Shown: positions 1 through 8,723 of the stretch, in pieces
Layout: each line of letters opens with the position of its first letter
Numbering within the stretch: the stretch's first letter is position 1
Source of the DNA: Photorhabdus akhurstii
GTDB taxonomy: Bacteria; Pseudomonadota; Gammaproteobacteria; Enterobacterales; Enterobacteriaceae
Reading direction: 5' to 3'
Length of the DNA: 64,000 nt
Assembly (NCBI RefSeq): GCF_018448925.1
Contig: NZ_RCWE01000027.1
Location: forward strand, 1-64,000
Notes under the pieces: generated by a model
Told to the model about the DNA's origin: nothing
Databases searched by the model: none
The model's input: only the letters and a program-made list of their open reading frames with translations
Made by a program: the position numbers and the translations under genes

Positions 1-140
1 TGCATCACTCGCTCAATATCTGGATCACCGGCGCCCTCGGATAAAAAATCTGCCAGATGCGGATTTTTTTTTGCGACTTCCTGCGCCAATTGCCGTATAT
101 ATTGCAATTCTTGTAGGAATAGAGACTCTTTTTTATTCAT
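1..140 (-). CDS. tssF: TssF (type VI secretion baseplate), N-terminal fragment
   Basis: Only the first 46 codons lie in the window; the rest is beyond base 1. The reverse strand reads MNKKESLFLQELQYIRQLAQ and continues through HLADFLSE to a GDPDIERVM stretch. This is the N-terminal signature of TssF/VasA/ImpG, a wedge protein of the T6SS baseplate: an ELxxLR helix followed by a DPxxERLxE-type motif. The ATG at 140 is preceded by AGGACAG, a good ribosome binding site. The remaining T6SS cluster should lie to the left. The call rests on this short N-terminus only, so other T6SS baseplate paralogues cannot be excluded. Confidence 0.7.
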   Translation of the reverse strand, partial: MNKKESLFLQELQYIRQLAQEVAKKNPHLADFLSEGAGDPDIERVM

Positions 141-966
141 AACACACTGTCCTATAAGGTTTTTATCTGGAAAGATGTTTGTGAGGCGATTGCTGTAGCC
201 TCACAAGGGGCATATTTTTCCCAGAGTTGAAATAATCAATTTTTTGTTAGAGAAATAACCTAGTAAAAATCCCATCATCACAGATAAAAGCAGTGCTTAT
301 AGCGTGAATAATGGCGAGTTGAATGAGAGGGAGAGAGAGATCAATCCCAGTCAGTTAGTCCCCAAGGATAAGGGGAACAGGGGGTAATTTTTAAATATAG
401 ACCATATAATGGCACTTAAGTAATAATTAAATATTCATCAGATAGCAAGAATTTTTTTCAAATTTACAAAAATATAAATTTGTAAGAAAGTGTTACAAAT
501 TCGATATGGAGTCAAAGAGATATTAGTCCATCTCGAATTCGCTAATTAAAAAAATATCTTTATTACAATCTCTTACGATGATTAATGGCATTATCTATTT
601 AGTCGTTGTTTTAATAACTTTGTTAATGAGGCCGGAAAGGAGTGGTGAGAAAGGCGAGAATCTTATATGCATACTTCGTCTTTGCATGCGGTTTATATTT
701 CCTATTGGTTGATAGGAATGGCCGTAATAGTAATGCCTGACGTGATAGTTGCTATGTTTAATATCAAATGAGTGATGATAATGATATTAAATACCAGTGC
801 AGCTTGATAGGGCTAATCTGAAAACACCGCAGAAACTGCACTCGATACTGAGTTAAGTATCATCTAATTTCATGGGAAAAATTAATTCAAAGCAAGTACC
901 CATGTTCATCATAGTAACTCATTTGAAACTTTTCCCAATGATGATAGATTTGTCCTATTGTTAAAT
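141..966. other. Gene-free AT-rich stretch
   Basis: I see no open frame with coding character and no RNA gene here. It lies upstream of the tssF start and downstream of the pRiA4b ORF-3-like gene, so it probably holds the promoter of the leftward T6SS genes. An imperfect inverted repeat (GGGAAAAATTAATTCAAA near 870 against TTTGAAACTTTTCCC near 925) may be a weak hairpin. Confidence 0.5.
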
Positions 967-1581
967 TCATTCCCAATCCCACAAGAGATGGTAACGATCT
1001 CGTGACCAGCGATAATAGAGCGCTAGAAAGGCATTAATATTGTTAATGGGAAATTGTTCGAAGTCGAAATCTTCATCTTCATCCAAATAAAGTAGTTCAC
1101 TTATCCATAGCCGCGTTTCTGCATATTCCTCATGGCAAGGATCATTCAGTATTGCGATTAAATCTTCATAACCATCAATCCCGCCGGTATCTTCCAAGGG
1201 ACAAGCGCGAGCGCCATCCAGACAATAAAAAGGAAGCGGGAGGTTATTGGCAGGATAATGACTGTTTTCTAAGGTAATTTCATGTTCCCATTCATCGCCA
1301 AGATCATAGAGATAGGTAAAAGATCGCCCTTTTTGTTTAATCAGATCAGACAGACGGTATAAATCTTCTTCCTTGCCATCAGATGAGCTTTCTGGCGTTT
1401 CTGTTAGTCGCAGTTTGCCAATACGGAATTCATGTAGATGACTATCCTGCCATCCCATTACGATTTGTATCACGTCATGCAGCCTGTCAAATGAAATAGA
1501 GGCTGGAACGACAAATTGCCGCCAAATAGCAGGTTTTGAATCTATAAGTGTTATTTTTAATTGATAGAATTTTTCATTCAT
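967..1581 (-). CDS. pRiA4b ORF-3-like protein (IS1096-passenger TnpR-like family)
   Basis: A 204-residue protein of the plasmid pRiA4b ORF-3 family. It shows the family N-terminus (FYQLKITLIDSKPAIWRQFVVP), a central SHLHEFRIG segment, and the YLYDLGDEWEHEI segment. The family is common in bacteria, often beside mobile elements, and has no firmly established function. I place the start at the ATG at 1581 because it follows AGGAG by seven bases. An upstream in-frame extension to 1638 has no ribosome binding site. The C-terminal part is acidic (LDEDEDFDFEQ). There is no operon partner. Membership of the family is likely; the cellular role is unknown. Confidence 0.75.
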   Translation of the reverse strand: MNEKFYQLKITLIDSKPAIWRQFVVPASISFDRLHDVIQIVMGWQDSHLHEFRIGKLRLTETPESSSDGKEEDLYRLSDLIKQKGRSFTYLYDLGDEWEHEITLENSHYPANNLPLPFYCLDGARACPLEDTGGIDGYEDLIAILNDPCHEEYAETRLWISELLYLDEDEDFDFEQFPINNINAFLALYYRWSRDRYHLLWDWE

Positions 1582-2256
1582 CGCTAATCTCCTAATGGTT
1601 TTGAGATGATTCTTTCTGTGTGTGCTATCTATTGTCAATATTTTATTGAGTTTTCTTGGCTGGATTTACTGGAATACCAACATGTTTGGCTGTTGTATGA
1701 AAAGCTTAGGGCATGTCATCAATTGCAGCAGCTAATGTTCATAATAGCTTTTAATAACCAATAACTTGACCTGACTAGCTTTCTCTTTACTGAGTATCGA
1801 TTACGAGGATAATGTTTCTTTAAGATGTACAGTGTTTAAGATAGATATTTCCACTATTTTTCAGTTAGTTACCATTGCAGTCGGATATATGCCTTCGTGC
1901 ATAGGTTACTTATTAAGTATAGTTTAAAATTGCGATCAGGATCGATATAGTCAGAGTTTTTGCTATTAACAAAAAAAACGCATATTATTTACATGTTGTT
2001 AATCAAATATTGAAGATTAATAACTGTCCTGGCTCAGGGAATCCTTAACTAAAGTTACAGATAAATGAGTAAGGTGTTTTTTTACGCGGTTAGTTTAATG
2101 GTTCAGTGTAGCAATCTGAATGGCGCTGCTTGAAGCTGTATCATGATGGTAGTTGATTAACCGCAGATTTTCTTATTGTAAAGTTACTCCTACCAATAAG
2201 AAAAGGTGATGAATTTTTGGTGTTTTATTGTATAGATTTAAAGGAAATGAGTGAGT
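1582..2256. other. Intergenic region upstream of opgE-like gene
   Basis: About 670 bases, AT-rich, with no supported gene. It separates two divergent genes and so should hold both promoters. I could not pick a convincing sigma-70 pair from the many AT-rich hexamers. Confidence 0.4.
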
Positions 2257-3834
2257 ATGCTATTGAGTAAAAAAATCAAAGAAAATTTCACTTTGATATG
2301 TTTATTTGGTTTTATTTCATTGGCCCATTTAAGCCTTGGATATCAGCTAAAGTTTATATATGTATTTAGTGCTTTTTCAATACTGATATTATTGTCAAGT
2401 TTGAATAAATATATATATTATATTTTTGTATGCATGATTGGATTAATGAGTGTAATCTATTCTCCCGTAGGGTTGAATTATGGTTGTCCTGATATCAATT
2501 CAGTAGGGTCTTTAATTTATACTAATAAAAATGAAGCTGTCGAGTTTATCAGTGGGTTGCCTCTTTTTACCTATTTAGTGGTGTCGGCTACTATTATATT
2601 AATGACTTTATCTTTAAAGGTAAGGATAACGCTAAAGAGAAAAAGTATAATATTCCTGTCACTGTTTTTTGTATTATCAGCTTTTTGGTCACCGGTAAAA
2701 GGGTATATAAAATCTGATTTCGATCCTAACTTTAATCTATTGGCATCAGGATTACCCGAAATTAGATTTCTTAGTGATGTCGTTGAGAGCTATAAAGAGG
2801 TTAATTCAGAAAGGATCAGGTTCGCTGAAATAATAAAACAGAAAGACTCTTGGCAGCCGGTGGTAAAAGAGGATAAATATGAAACCTATATCATGGTCAT
2901 TGGTGAAAGTGTTCGAAAGGACTTTATGAATGCGTATGGTTTCCCTTATAACAATACGCCGTGGCTGGACAAGGCGAATGGCAAGATATTTACAAATTAC
3001 ATCTCATCAGCGGCATCGACTCAGTTATCTTTGACTAATTCACTGGCTCTGAAAGGCGAGAATGCGATCAATTTGAATGATAGTGTCATAACGTTGGCGA
3101 AAAAAGCGGGGTTTTATACCTATTGGATATCTAATCAGGGGATGAAGAGTGCTTTTGATTCTCCGGTGGCGTTGATTGGACAGCAGGCGGATAGTGTCCA
3201 TTTCCTGAAAAGCGGTAGTTCTGATGACCGGCGTTATTTGCCTGATGATAAATTGATGCCTTATGTTAAAGAGGCATTAATACCAGAAAAGAAGAAAAAA
3301 CTGATTGTTATTCATCTAATGGGATCTCACCCACAGGCATGCGTCAGAACGAATGGGAAATATGATCTGTTCTTACAATCGGAAGAAATTTCTTGTTATG
3401 TTAAAAGTATATCTAATACAGATAAGTTACTTTCTGAAATTGCGGCTGAGGCTAATCATCATCATGTAAGATGGACGATGCTTTATTTTGCAGATCATGG
3501 GCTTTCTTTTGTTGAGAAAGGAACCGATCAAGAAAACCTGACACATGATGATGAAAATAAACAGAGTTTTCAGGTGCCGTTTTTTATTACCGGCGGTGAT
3601 TACGCTTATCGTGAAGAGATAACAGCACAAAGAAGCGGATTGCATTTTCTGACGCTATTTTCTGAATGGCTTGGAATAAGAGAAAAGAATATTCCCGATG
3701 ATTGTAATATGATATCTAATAGTCAATGCAGTGGGCAAGATAAGATTGTTACCTTTAAAAATGAAGTTAAAGATTATGATCAATTAAATGACGATCTCCC
3801 CGATACACAATTCTTGTCGAAGAATATCAATTGA
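2257..3834 (+). CDS. opgE: OpgE-like phosphoethanolamine transferase
   Basis: An inner-membrane enzyme of the EptA/CptA/OpgE sulfatase-fold family, about 525 residues, close to the 527 of E. coli OpgE, which adds phosphoethanolamine to osmoregulated periplasmic glucans. Residues 1-150 hold about five membrane segments. The periplasmic catalytic half shows the metal-site VIGES (near 216-220), the putative nucleophile Thr in SAASTQLSL (near 257), and the OpgE-typical HLMGSHPQAC, FADHGLSF and THDD elements. Alternative substrates are lipid A or LPS core, but the resemblance to OpgE runs into the loops. The GTG at 2251 is too close to AAGGA, so the ATG at 2257 is preferred. The gene stands alone with its own terminator. 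Confidence 0.8.
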   Translation: MLLSKKIKENFTLICLFGFISLAHLSLGYQLKFIYVFSAFSILILLSSLNKYIYYIFVCMIGLMSVIYSPVGLNYGCPDINSVGSLIYTNKNEAVEFISGLPLFTYLVVSATIILMTLSLKVRITLKRKSIIFLSLFFVLSAFWSPVKGYIKSDFDPNFNLLASGLPEIRFLSDVVESYKEVNSERIRFAEIIKQKDSWQPVVKEDKYETYIMVIGESVRKDFMNAYGFPYNNTPWLDKANGKIFTNYISSAASTQLSLTNSLALKGENAINLNDSVITLAKKAGFYTYWISNQGMKSAFDSPVALIGQQADSVHFLKSGSSDDRRYLPDDKLMPYVKEALIPEKKKKLIVIHLMGSHPQACVRTNGKYDLFLQSEEISCYVKSISNTDKLLSEIAAEANHHHVRWTMLYFADHGLSFVEKGTDQENLTHDDENKQSFQVPFFITGGDYAYREEITAQRSGLHFLTLFSEWLGIREKNIPDDCNMISNSQCSGQDKIVTFKNEVKDYDQLNDDLPDTQFLSKNIN

Positions 3835-3869
3835 TAATTTAATCATTGAGTAAAATTGAATGAAAATAA

Positions 3870-3898
3870 GGGGTTTCTTCTTTGAAGAAATCCCTTTT
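3870..3898 (+). terminator. Rho-independent terminator of the opgE-like gene
   Basis: GGGGTTTCTTC, loop TTT, GAAGAAATCCC, then TTTT. The stem is 11 bp with one G-T wobble and begins 36 bases after the stop codon. Confidence 0.9.
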
Positions 3899-4192
3899 AC
3901 AATCGCTCACACCTTAGTTAAGTGCTGATGACATATATTGTCTTACCTTTTAAAAGAATACTAATCTGTTTATGAATTAATATCGTTATGATATTAATCT
4001 GATATGGATTATTTTTTTTAAAATAAATTATCGATAGGATTTGGCGGTGTCTAAAAAGATTTCTGATAAATATACAAGTAATTTTCTTATCTAAACTGTG
4101 ATTTATACCAGTAGTTATTTCAGGTTTAGTAGTTAATTATTAGAATGATAGAGGGCTCTTAGTGCAATTTAATCCAATGAAGGGGTGCAAAA
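3899..4192. other. Leader region of the first PixA-like pair
   Basis: AT-rich, no gene. A segment near 4075-4115 (TACAAGTAATTT followed by CTGTGATTTATACCAGTAG) resembles the sequence upstream of the third PixA-like pair near 7985-8030. This marks the left member of the tandem array. Confidence 0.5.
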
Positions 4193-4714
4193 ATGAATCA
4201 AACTGTAGATGTTCTTATTTGTGTGGATGTTGATTATATTATTAATGATTACAATAAACTAGGAACAAATCCGGACAACCCTACACTGGTAGATAATAAA
4301 TATTTTCATTATATTACTAATAATGAAAACGCTGATGTACCTAAAGATAATGCTACGGGTGGATTGATAGTAAAAATGGGTGTCGACGATACTATCAGAT
4401 GGAGAGTAATATCTTTAACGCAACAATTGATACACTCAGTAAATTTATACAAAAAAACTAAAGAAAATAGCTATAAAGCGATAGCTCCGCTAAAATATAC
4501 TCAGGAAGCAACAAAGGTCGCTTATCCAGAACAAGATAATAATCAATTACCCGGTACACCGTTTAAATATGGCATAGAATCTATAACACAATCCTATATG
4601 GAATCAAAAGGTAAGAAATCAGGTAAAGAAAAATTGACTTTTATAATAAGCATACATTATAACCTCGAGTTAATTGGGTATATTTCTCATAGCTCTTTTG
4701 TTCACGTTTTATAA
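4193..4714 (+). CDS. PixA/AidA-family inclusion-body protein, copy A1
   Basis: 173 residues. The N-terminal VDVLICVDVDYIINDYN, the YFHYITNN strand, the DDTIRWRVISLTQQ core and the C-terminal IGYISHSSF are the conserved elements of the PixA (Xenorhabdus inclusion protein) / AidA family. There is no signal peptide, in line with cytoplasmic inclusions. AAGGGG precedes the ATG. It pairs with the next gene 36 bases downstream. It is the most divergent and shortest of the three A copies: it lacks the part around DISIPYLAK that A2 and A3 share. The family's molecular function is not settled; PixA forms methionine-rich inclusions in stationary phase. Confidence 0.8.
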   Translation: MNQTVDVLICVDVDYIINDYNKLGTNPDNPTLVDNKYFHYITNNENADVPKDNATGGLIVKMGVDDTIRWRVISLTQQLIHSVNLYKKTKENSYKAIAPLKYTQEATKVAYPEQDNNQLPGTPFKYGIESITQSYMESKGKKSGKEKLTFIISIHYNLELIGYISHSSFVHVL

Positions 4715-4750
4715 ATTACAAAATTAATATAAGATAATGGGGACGACATT

Positions 4751-5359
4751 ATGAACACTGCTGATATTGATAATGCTGAATTTACTAAGAGTATAGATAT
4801 TTTAATCTGTATTGATGTGCAATCTATTTTAAATAAATTGAATAAAAATAAACTAAGTCTGAGCCAGGATTATAAAAAGCCAACTAAGATTGATGATAAT
4901 TTCTTCTATTATATTACCACTAAAAATCAAGCATATTCTCCCGAAAAAAATTCTACAAATTCACTTAAAGTTACAGGTAAGGTAGGTGATATAGTTAGGT
5001 GGCAATCTTCTAGCATATCTGCTCAATTTAATTATAAAGTGTTTTTATATCATATGGAAAAGAAAGGTGCGAATGATTGCATTTCCCAACCAATGACTAT
5101 ATATACATTAACTAATGTTGTTGTCCCGAAGCTTAAAAAAGCTCTAACGCTTCCGGAAGAAAATAGTATTGAATTGGCACAAGCTCCTTTAGCCGATTTT
5201 ATCCATGAAAAAAGACATATTTACTATCAAAAATCTACGCTGCGTAAGCCAGGTATAGTTCAATATGCATGGTATATATCTATTTATGATAATTTAAATA
5301 AACTTGTTGGTTATTGCAATCATACCCCATTAACTAGTGTCGTTATTTCTGAGGATTAA
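4751..5359 (+). CDS. PixA/AidA-family inclusion-body protein, copy B1
   Basis: 202 residues, the B member of the first pair. It shares with B2 and B3 the layout SIDILICIDVQSIL, FFYYITTKNQ, GKVGDIVRWQSSSISAQF, FLYHMEKKGA, LRKPGIVQYAWYISIYD and a C-terminal LVGYCNHTP. The DIVRW element corresponds to DDIRW of the A type, so A and B are paralogous subfamilies, possibly two subunits of one inclusion. There is no signal peptide. The start follows GGGGACGAC. B1 differs strongly from B2 and B3 in the central loop. Function unknown beyond the family. Confidence 0.8.
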   Translation: MNTADIDNAEFTKSIDILICIDVQSILNKLNKNKLSLSQDYKKPTKIDDNFFYYITTKNQAYSPEKNSTNSLKVTGKVGDIVRWQSSSISAQFNYKVFLYHMEKKGANDCISQPMTIYTLTNVVVPKLKKALTLPEENSIELAQAPLADFIHEKRHIYYQKSTLRKPGIVQYAWYISIYDNLNKLVGYCNHTPLTSVVISED

Positions 5360-5580
5360 TTGTAATCTAATTATTCAACTAGCTAATGTAACTTAGTATT
5401 TTTTAATATACGCGTTACGCCAAGGATAGGCAGAATTACATTTAATATAAAAATTAAGCGTTTCACTGTTATATTACTGACTGAATATATAAAAATTATT
5501 ATCATTTTATTATTAAACTAGAAATTTATAATTAGATTAATTATTCGATGTTTTATTCTTCCATATGAAAGGTTAAAACC

Positions 5581-5596
5581 ACCGACTTTAGTCGGT
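5581..5596 (+). repeat. IS200 left-end hairpin
   Basis: ACCGACTTTAGTCGGT, a perfect 7-bp stem with a TT loop, the likely TnpA recognition hairpin. Confidence 0.8.
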
Positions 5597-5636
5597 CAGC
5601 TTTAGCTGAGATACTGTGTTGCATGGGAGGTGCAAC

Positions 5637-6065
5637 ATGGATTACAGATACGGTAGTCACACAGTATTTCAGATTGAATACCATTTTGTGTGGGTAACGA
5701 AATACAGGCACAAAGTGCTGATAGGTGAAGTAGCAATACGGGTGCGCGAGTTAGTTCGTCAGACATGTGAAGCATTTGAAATCAGGATATTAAAAGGGGT
5801 CGTGAGCAAAGATCATGTTCACATACTGGTGAGTAGTCCCCCGACATTATCTCCCTCAGAAATCATGAGGAGACTGAAGGGAAGGACAGCGAGTAAGTTG
5901 TTTGAAGAGTTTTCGCATCTAAAGAAACGCTACTGGGGTCAGCATTTTTGGGGCAGAGGCTATTTTTGTGCGACGGCGGGTCAGTTAACGGAAGAGATGA
6001 TAAAGGCTTATCTGGAGCATCATTTTGAACCAAACCCGGATGATAACTTCAGGATGGACAATTGA
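5637..6065 (+). CDS. tnpA: IS200/IS605-type Y1 transposase TnpA
   Basis: 142 residues, a HUH single-strand DNA transposase. The HUH pair is H60-V-H62 in SKDHVHIL and the catalytic tyrosine is probably Y125 in IKAYLEHH, at the spacing seen in the family. The N-terminal HFVWVTKYRHKVL is typical. The ATG at 5637 follows GGGAGG by six bases and is chosen over the upstream GTG at 5616. The frame is intact with no premature stop, so the element may still be active. No tnpB accompanies it. Confidence 0.92.
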   Translation: MDYRYGSHTVFQIEYHFVWVTKYRHKVLIGEVAIRVRELVRQTCEAFEIRILKGVVSKDHVHILVSSPPTLSPSEIMRRLKGRTASKLFEEFSHLKKRYWGQHFWGRGYFCATAGQLTEEMIKAYLEHHFEPNPDDNFRMDN

Positions 6066-6116
6066 CGCATCGTTCAGCCGATGCGTATCCGGACTTTCAG
6101 TCCGTTAATCACTAAC

Positions 6117-6136
6117 CCACCGACTTTAGTCGGTGG
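6117..6136 (+). repeat. IS200 right-end hairpin
   Basis: CCACCGACTTTAGTCGGTGG, a 9-bp perfect stem with a TT loop and the same core as the left-end hairpin. Confidence 0.8.
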
Positions 6137-6194
6137 TTGTTGAGTTTTAAAAACTATGATTTATATCAGTGGTTTTTTTGAACTTAATTATTAA

Positions 6195-6219
6195 TATAAT
6201 AGATGATTGTTAAACAATC
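6195..6219 (+). promoter_or_regulatory. Promoter -10 and 15-bp palindrome before copy A2
   Basis: A perfect TATAAT (6195-6200) is followed by the palindrome GATTGT-TAA-ACAATC (6205-6219), which would overlap the transcription start, about 30 bases before the A2 ATG. The same palindrome recurs before A3 at 8059-8073. This suggests an operator, or simply the conserved start of the leader. No strong -35 is visible. Confidence 0.5.
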
Positions 6220-6247
6220 TAACACTTTATTGTGAAGGAGAATAGAT

Positions 6248-6829
6248 ATGAGCGACGCTATAGCGATTTCGAAATATCAAACTGTAGATATTCTTATTTG
6301 TGTGGATGTAGAAGCTATTCTCAGTAATTATGATTTAAGTAAATCAAAAACACTAGGGACAGCGAAATCAGTACATAACAAATATTTTTATTATGTAACA
6401 AGCAATGGAAATCTTTATACTCCTAAAAATAATGCTAAAGGAGAATTGGAAGTAATTATTAACGTTGCTGATGACATTAGATGGAGGCCAATGTCTTTGA
6501 CACAGCAATTTGAATATACGGTACTTTTATGCCATATGAGATTACAAGCTGATGACGGCGGTGATGTTACGCTTATAACATTACCGCAACTTGATTATGG
6601 TGATATTTCTATTCCTTATTTGGCTAAAGATGATAATAATAATATCAATAGTGTGGTATATAAAAGAGATGGAGAAAATAGTGGCGGATTAATAACAAGA
6701 TATTATCACCAATCAACAGCTCAGAGGGCAGGACGCGGTTCGTATGTCTGGTATATGAAAATATATCGTAAAAAACAACTCATTGGATATATTGGTCATG
6801 ATCCTTTCATTACAGTTCTAGATGATTAA
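6248..6829 (+). CDS. PixA/AidA-family inclusion-body protein, copy A2
   Basis: 193 residues, nearly the same protein as copy A3 at 8103. It has the family elements TVDILICVDVEAIL, YFYYVTSNGNLY, ADDIRWRPMSLTQQFEY, LITRYYHQSTAQR and YIGHDPF. GAAGGAG stands six bases before the ATG. B2 begins 39 bases downstream, so the two are probably one transcript that ends at the hairpin at 7525. No signal peptide or membrane segment. It lies directly right of the IS200 element, whose insertion left its promoter region intact. Confidence 0.82.
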   Translation: MSDAIAISKYQTVDILICVDVEAILSNYDLSKSKTLGTAKSVHNKYFYYVTSNGNLYTPKNNAKGELEVIINVADDIRWRPMSLTQQFEYTVLLCHMRLQADDGGDVTLITLPQLDYGDISIPYLAKDDNNNINSVVYKRDGENSGGLITRYYHQSTAQRAGRGSYVWYMKIYRKKQLIGYIGHDPFITVLDD

Positions 6830-6868
6830 ATACTTATAAAACCAATATATAAAAATAGGAATAGTATT

Positions 6869-7465
6869 ATGAATAACATTGAATATACAGAGCTGGATGA
6901 TGTAAGACCCATTATTGGTGTACAACTGATTGATGTTCTTGCCATTGTTGATGTGAAAGCTATCACAAACGATCTTGGTAATTCCATTAGTCAGGACCCT
7001 AGTAAACCAACGGTAATGGATGATAAATACATTTATTACATTACTTCTCAAAATAATATCTATATTCCCAAAAATAATGCTCAAGCTACACTTTTAATTC
7101 AAGGTAAGGTAGGTGATATCGTTAGATGGCGAGCTTCGACACTATCGGCTCAATTTGATGATCAGGTATTTCTGTATCATATGGAAGGGGTAGGCGCCAA
7201 ATCGCTAGTTTCGCCACCAATCCTGACTTCAGCGATATCTCAAGTTGCGGCCCCAAGTAAAGAGGCAACATTAGGAACTAACCAAGACTATCCGGTAGTA
7301 CTGGAAACTCGTAATATTTTCAATCAAGGATCTAAATTACGTACTCCAGGTATAGCCAAATATTCATGGTATATATCCATTTTCGAAAGATGGAATGTTA
7401 AAGACAACACGGGTAATCTTATTGGTTATCTTGCTCATTCTCCAAATATTCAAGTAGTTGATTAA
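6869..7465 (+). CDS. PixA/AidA-family inclusion-body protein, copy B2
   Basis: 198 residues, differing from copy B3 at only about 14 positions, mostly conservative (I/V, K/R). Core elements are LIDVLAIVDVKAI, YIYYITSQNNIY, GKVGDIVRWRASTLSAQF, FLYHMEGVGA and KYSWYISIF. The start follows AGGAATAGTATT. It closes the A2-B2 pair and has its own terminator. An open minus-strand frame opposite its N-terminus is a mirror of this coding sequence and not a gene. Confidence 0.82.
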   Translation: MNNIEYTELDDVRPIIGVQLIDVLAIVDVKAITNDLGNSISQDPSKPTVMDDKYIYYITSQNNIYIPKNNAQATLLIQGKVGDIVRWRASTLSAQFDDQVFLYHMEGVGAKSLVSPPILTSAISQVAAPSKEATLGTNQDYPVVLETRNIFNQGSKLRTPGIAKYSWYISIFERWNVKDNTGNLIGYLAHSPNIQVVD

Positions 7466-7524
7466 ATTCAACATTACCTAAAAATTGAATAAATCAACCA
7501 TGAAATATTAAAAGTTGGTAAGTT

Positions 7525-7560
7525 ATCACTGGAAAATAGAGTATAATTTCCAGTGATTTT
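7525..7560 (+). terminator. Terminator after pair A2-B2
   Basis: ATCACTGGAAA, an 11-base loop, TTTCCAGTGAT, then TTT. The same structure follows B3 at 9380, so it belongs to the duplicated unit. Confidence 0.9.
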
Positions 7561-8048
7561 ACTTTATTTTCGATGATTAATTGTAATCTAATTATTTAAT
7601 TAACTGATATAACTTAATATTTTAGTTTGCTGAATTGATATATGCGTTACGCCAAAGATAGGCAGAATGATATTTAATATAGAAATTAAAAGTTTCACTG
7701 CCATATTACTGACTAAACATATAAAGTTTCTCCTTATTTTATTATTAAACTAAAGGTTTATAGTTAAATTAATTACTCGATATTTTATTTTTCACTCAGT
7801 GTTTTTATTGTTAATTATGGAAAAAATAATTTCATAGTTAAATATCAGGAAAGTATAACTTTAACGCAAGAGAGAATGTTGAATTACTTATGTTTACAAT
7901 TAGTAATTTAATACTAAAAATAATAATTTTGCGCTCCAATATTAATATGAATCTTATTTATATCTTGAAAAATTATTATAAAAATACAAGTAATTTGATT
8001 TTAAAAACTATGATTTATATTAGTGGTTTTTTTGATCTTAATTATTAA
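7561..8048. other. Spacer between PixA-like pairs 2 and 3
   Basis: No gene. The left part (from TTATTTTCGATGATTAATTG) matches the 3' end and downstream sequence of copy B1 near 5341-5560. The right part matches the sequence right of the IS200 element. The middle, roughly 7790-7990, has no counterpart in the IS-bearing spacer. Confidence 0.6.
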
Positions 8049-8073
8049 TATAAAAGATGATTGTTAAACAATC
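8049..8073 (+). promoter_or_regulatory. Promoter -10 and 15-bp palindrome before copy A3
   Basis: TATAAA at 8049-8054 and the palindrome GATTGT-TAA-ACAATC at 8059-8073, at the same distance from the ATG as in copy A2. Confidence 0.45.
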
Positions 8074-8102
8074 TAACACTTTATTGTGAAGGAGAATAGA
8101 TA

Positions 8103-8684
8103 ATGAGTGACGCTATAGAGAGTTCTGGATATCAAGTTGTAGATATTCTGATTTGTGTAGATGCGGAAGCCATCGTTAGTCATTATGATTTAAGTAAATC
8201 ACAAACATTAGAAACTGCGAAAGTGGTATCTAACAATTACTTTTATTATATAACAAGTACTGGGAATCTTTATGCTCCTAAAAATAATGCTCAAGGAGAG
8301 TTGGAGATAACCGTCAATGTTGCTGATGACATTAGATGGAGACCAATGTCTTTGACGCAACAATTTGAATATACAGTGCTTTTATGCCACATGACAGGAA
8401 CAGCAATTGGCGGTAGTGATGTTACGCTTATAACATTACCGCAACTTGATTATGGTGATATTTCTATTCCTTATTTGGCTAAGGCTGATAATAATAATAT
8501 AAGTAGTGTAGTTTATAAAAGAGATGGGGAAAGTCATGGTGGACTAATAACACGATATTATCATCAATCAACAGCTCAGAGAGAGGGATACGGCCAATAT
8601 ACCTGGTATATGAAAATATATCGTAAAAGACAACTTATTGGATATGTCTGTCATGATCCTTTCATTAAAGTTCTAGATAATTAA
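8103..8684 (+). CDS. PixA/AidA-family inclusion-body protein, copy A3
   Basis: 193 residues, a recent duplicate of copy A2 with the same length and core (VVDILICVDAEAIV, ADDIRWRPMSLTQQFEY, DISIPYLAKADNNN, YVCHDPF). Differences cluster in the N-terminal ten residues and in a central Gly-rich loop. GAAGGAG precedes the ATG in the same context as A2. It forms a pair with B3, 39 bases downstream. Cytoplasmic, no signal peptide. Function as for the family: inclusion-body or AidA-type accessory protein. Confidence 0.82.
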   Translation: MSDAIESSGYQVVDILICVDAEAIVSHYDLSKSQTLETAKVVSNNYFYYITSTGNLYAPKNNAQGELEITVNVADDIRWRPMSLTQQFEYTVLLCHMTGTAIGGSDVTLITLPQLDYGDISIPYLAKADNNNISSVVYKRDGESHGGLITRYYHQSTAQREGYGQYTWYMKIYRKRQLIGYVCHDPFIKVLDN

Positions 8685-8723
8685 ATACTTGTAAAACCAA
8701 TGTATAAGAATAGGAACAGTATT

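Larger units (their letters stand above)
5575..6140 (+). mobile_element. IS200-type insertion sequence
   Basis: A single tnpA gene flanked by subterminal hairpins rather than inverted terminal repeats, as in the IS200/IS605 family. Both ends contain ACCGACT-TT-AGTCGGT. The right end carries further small hairpins (GCATCG...CGATGC and CGGACT...AGTCCG). The exact borders cannot be fixed from one copy; limits are given to within about 10 bases. It sits between the first and second PixA-like pairs, and the paralogous spacer between pairs 2 and 3 shows that about 200 bases of local sequence are missing at this site. Confidence 0.8.

Noticed and set aside
2085-2140. A tRNA-like string (GCGGTTAGTTTAATGGTTCAG) before the opgE-like gene
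   Set aside because: It recalls a D arm but no acceptor stem, anticodon arm or T arm can be folded around it.
6818-7084. Minus-strand open frame opposite copy B2 (and its twin at 8673-8939)
   Set aside because: Both are mirrored by a well-supported plus-strand gene and are kept only because the genes are duplicated. No binding site or family.
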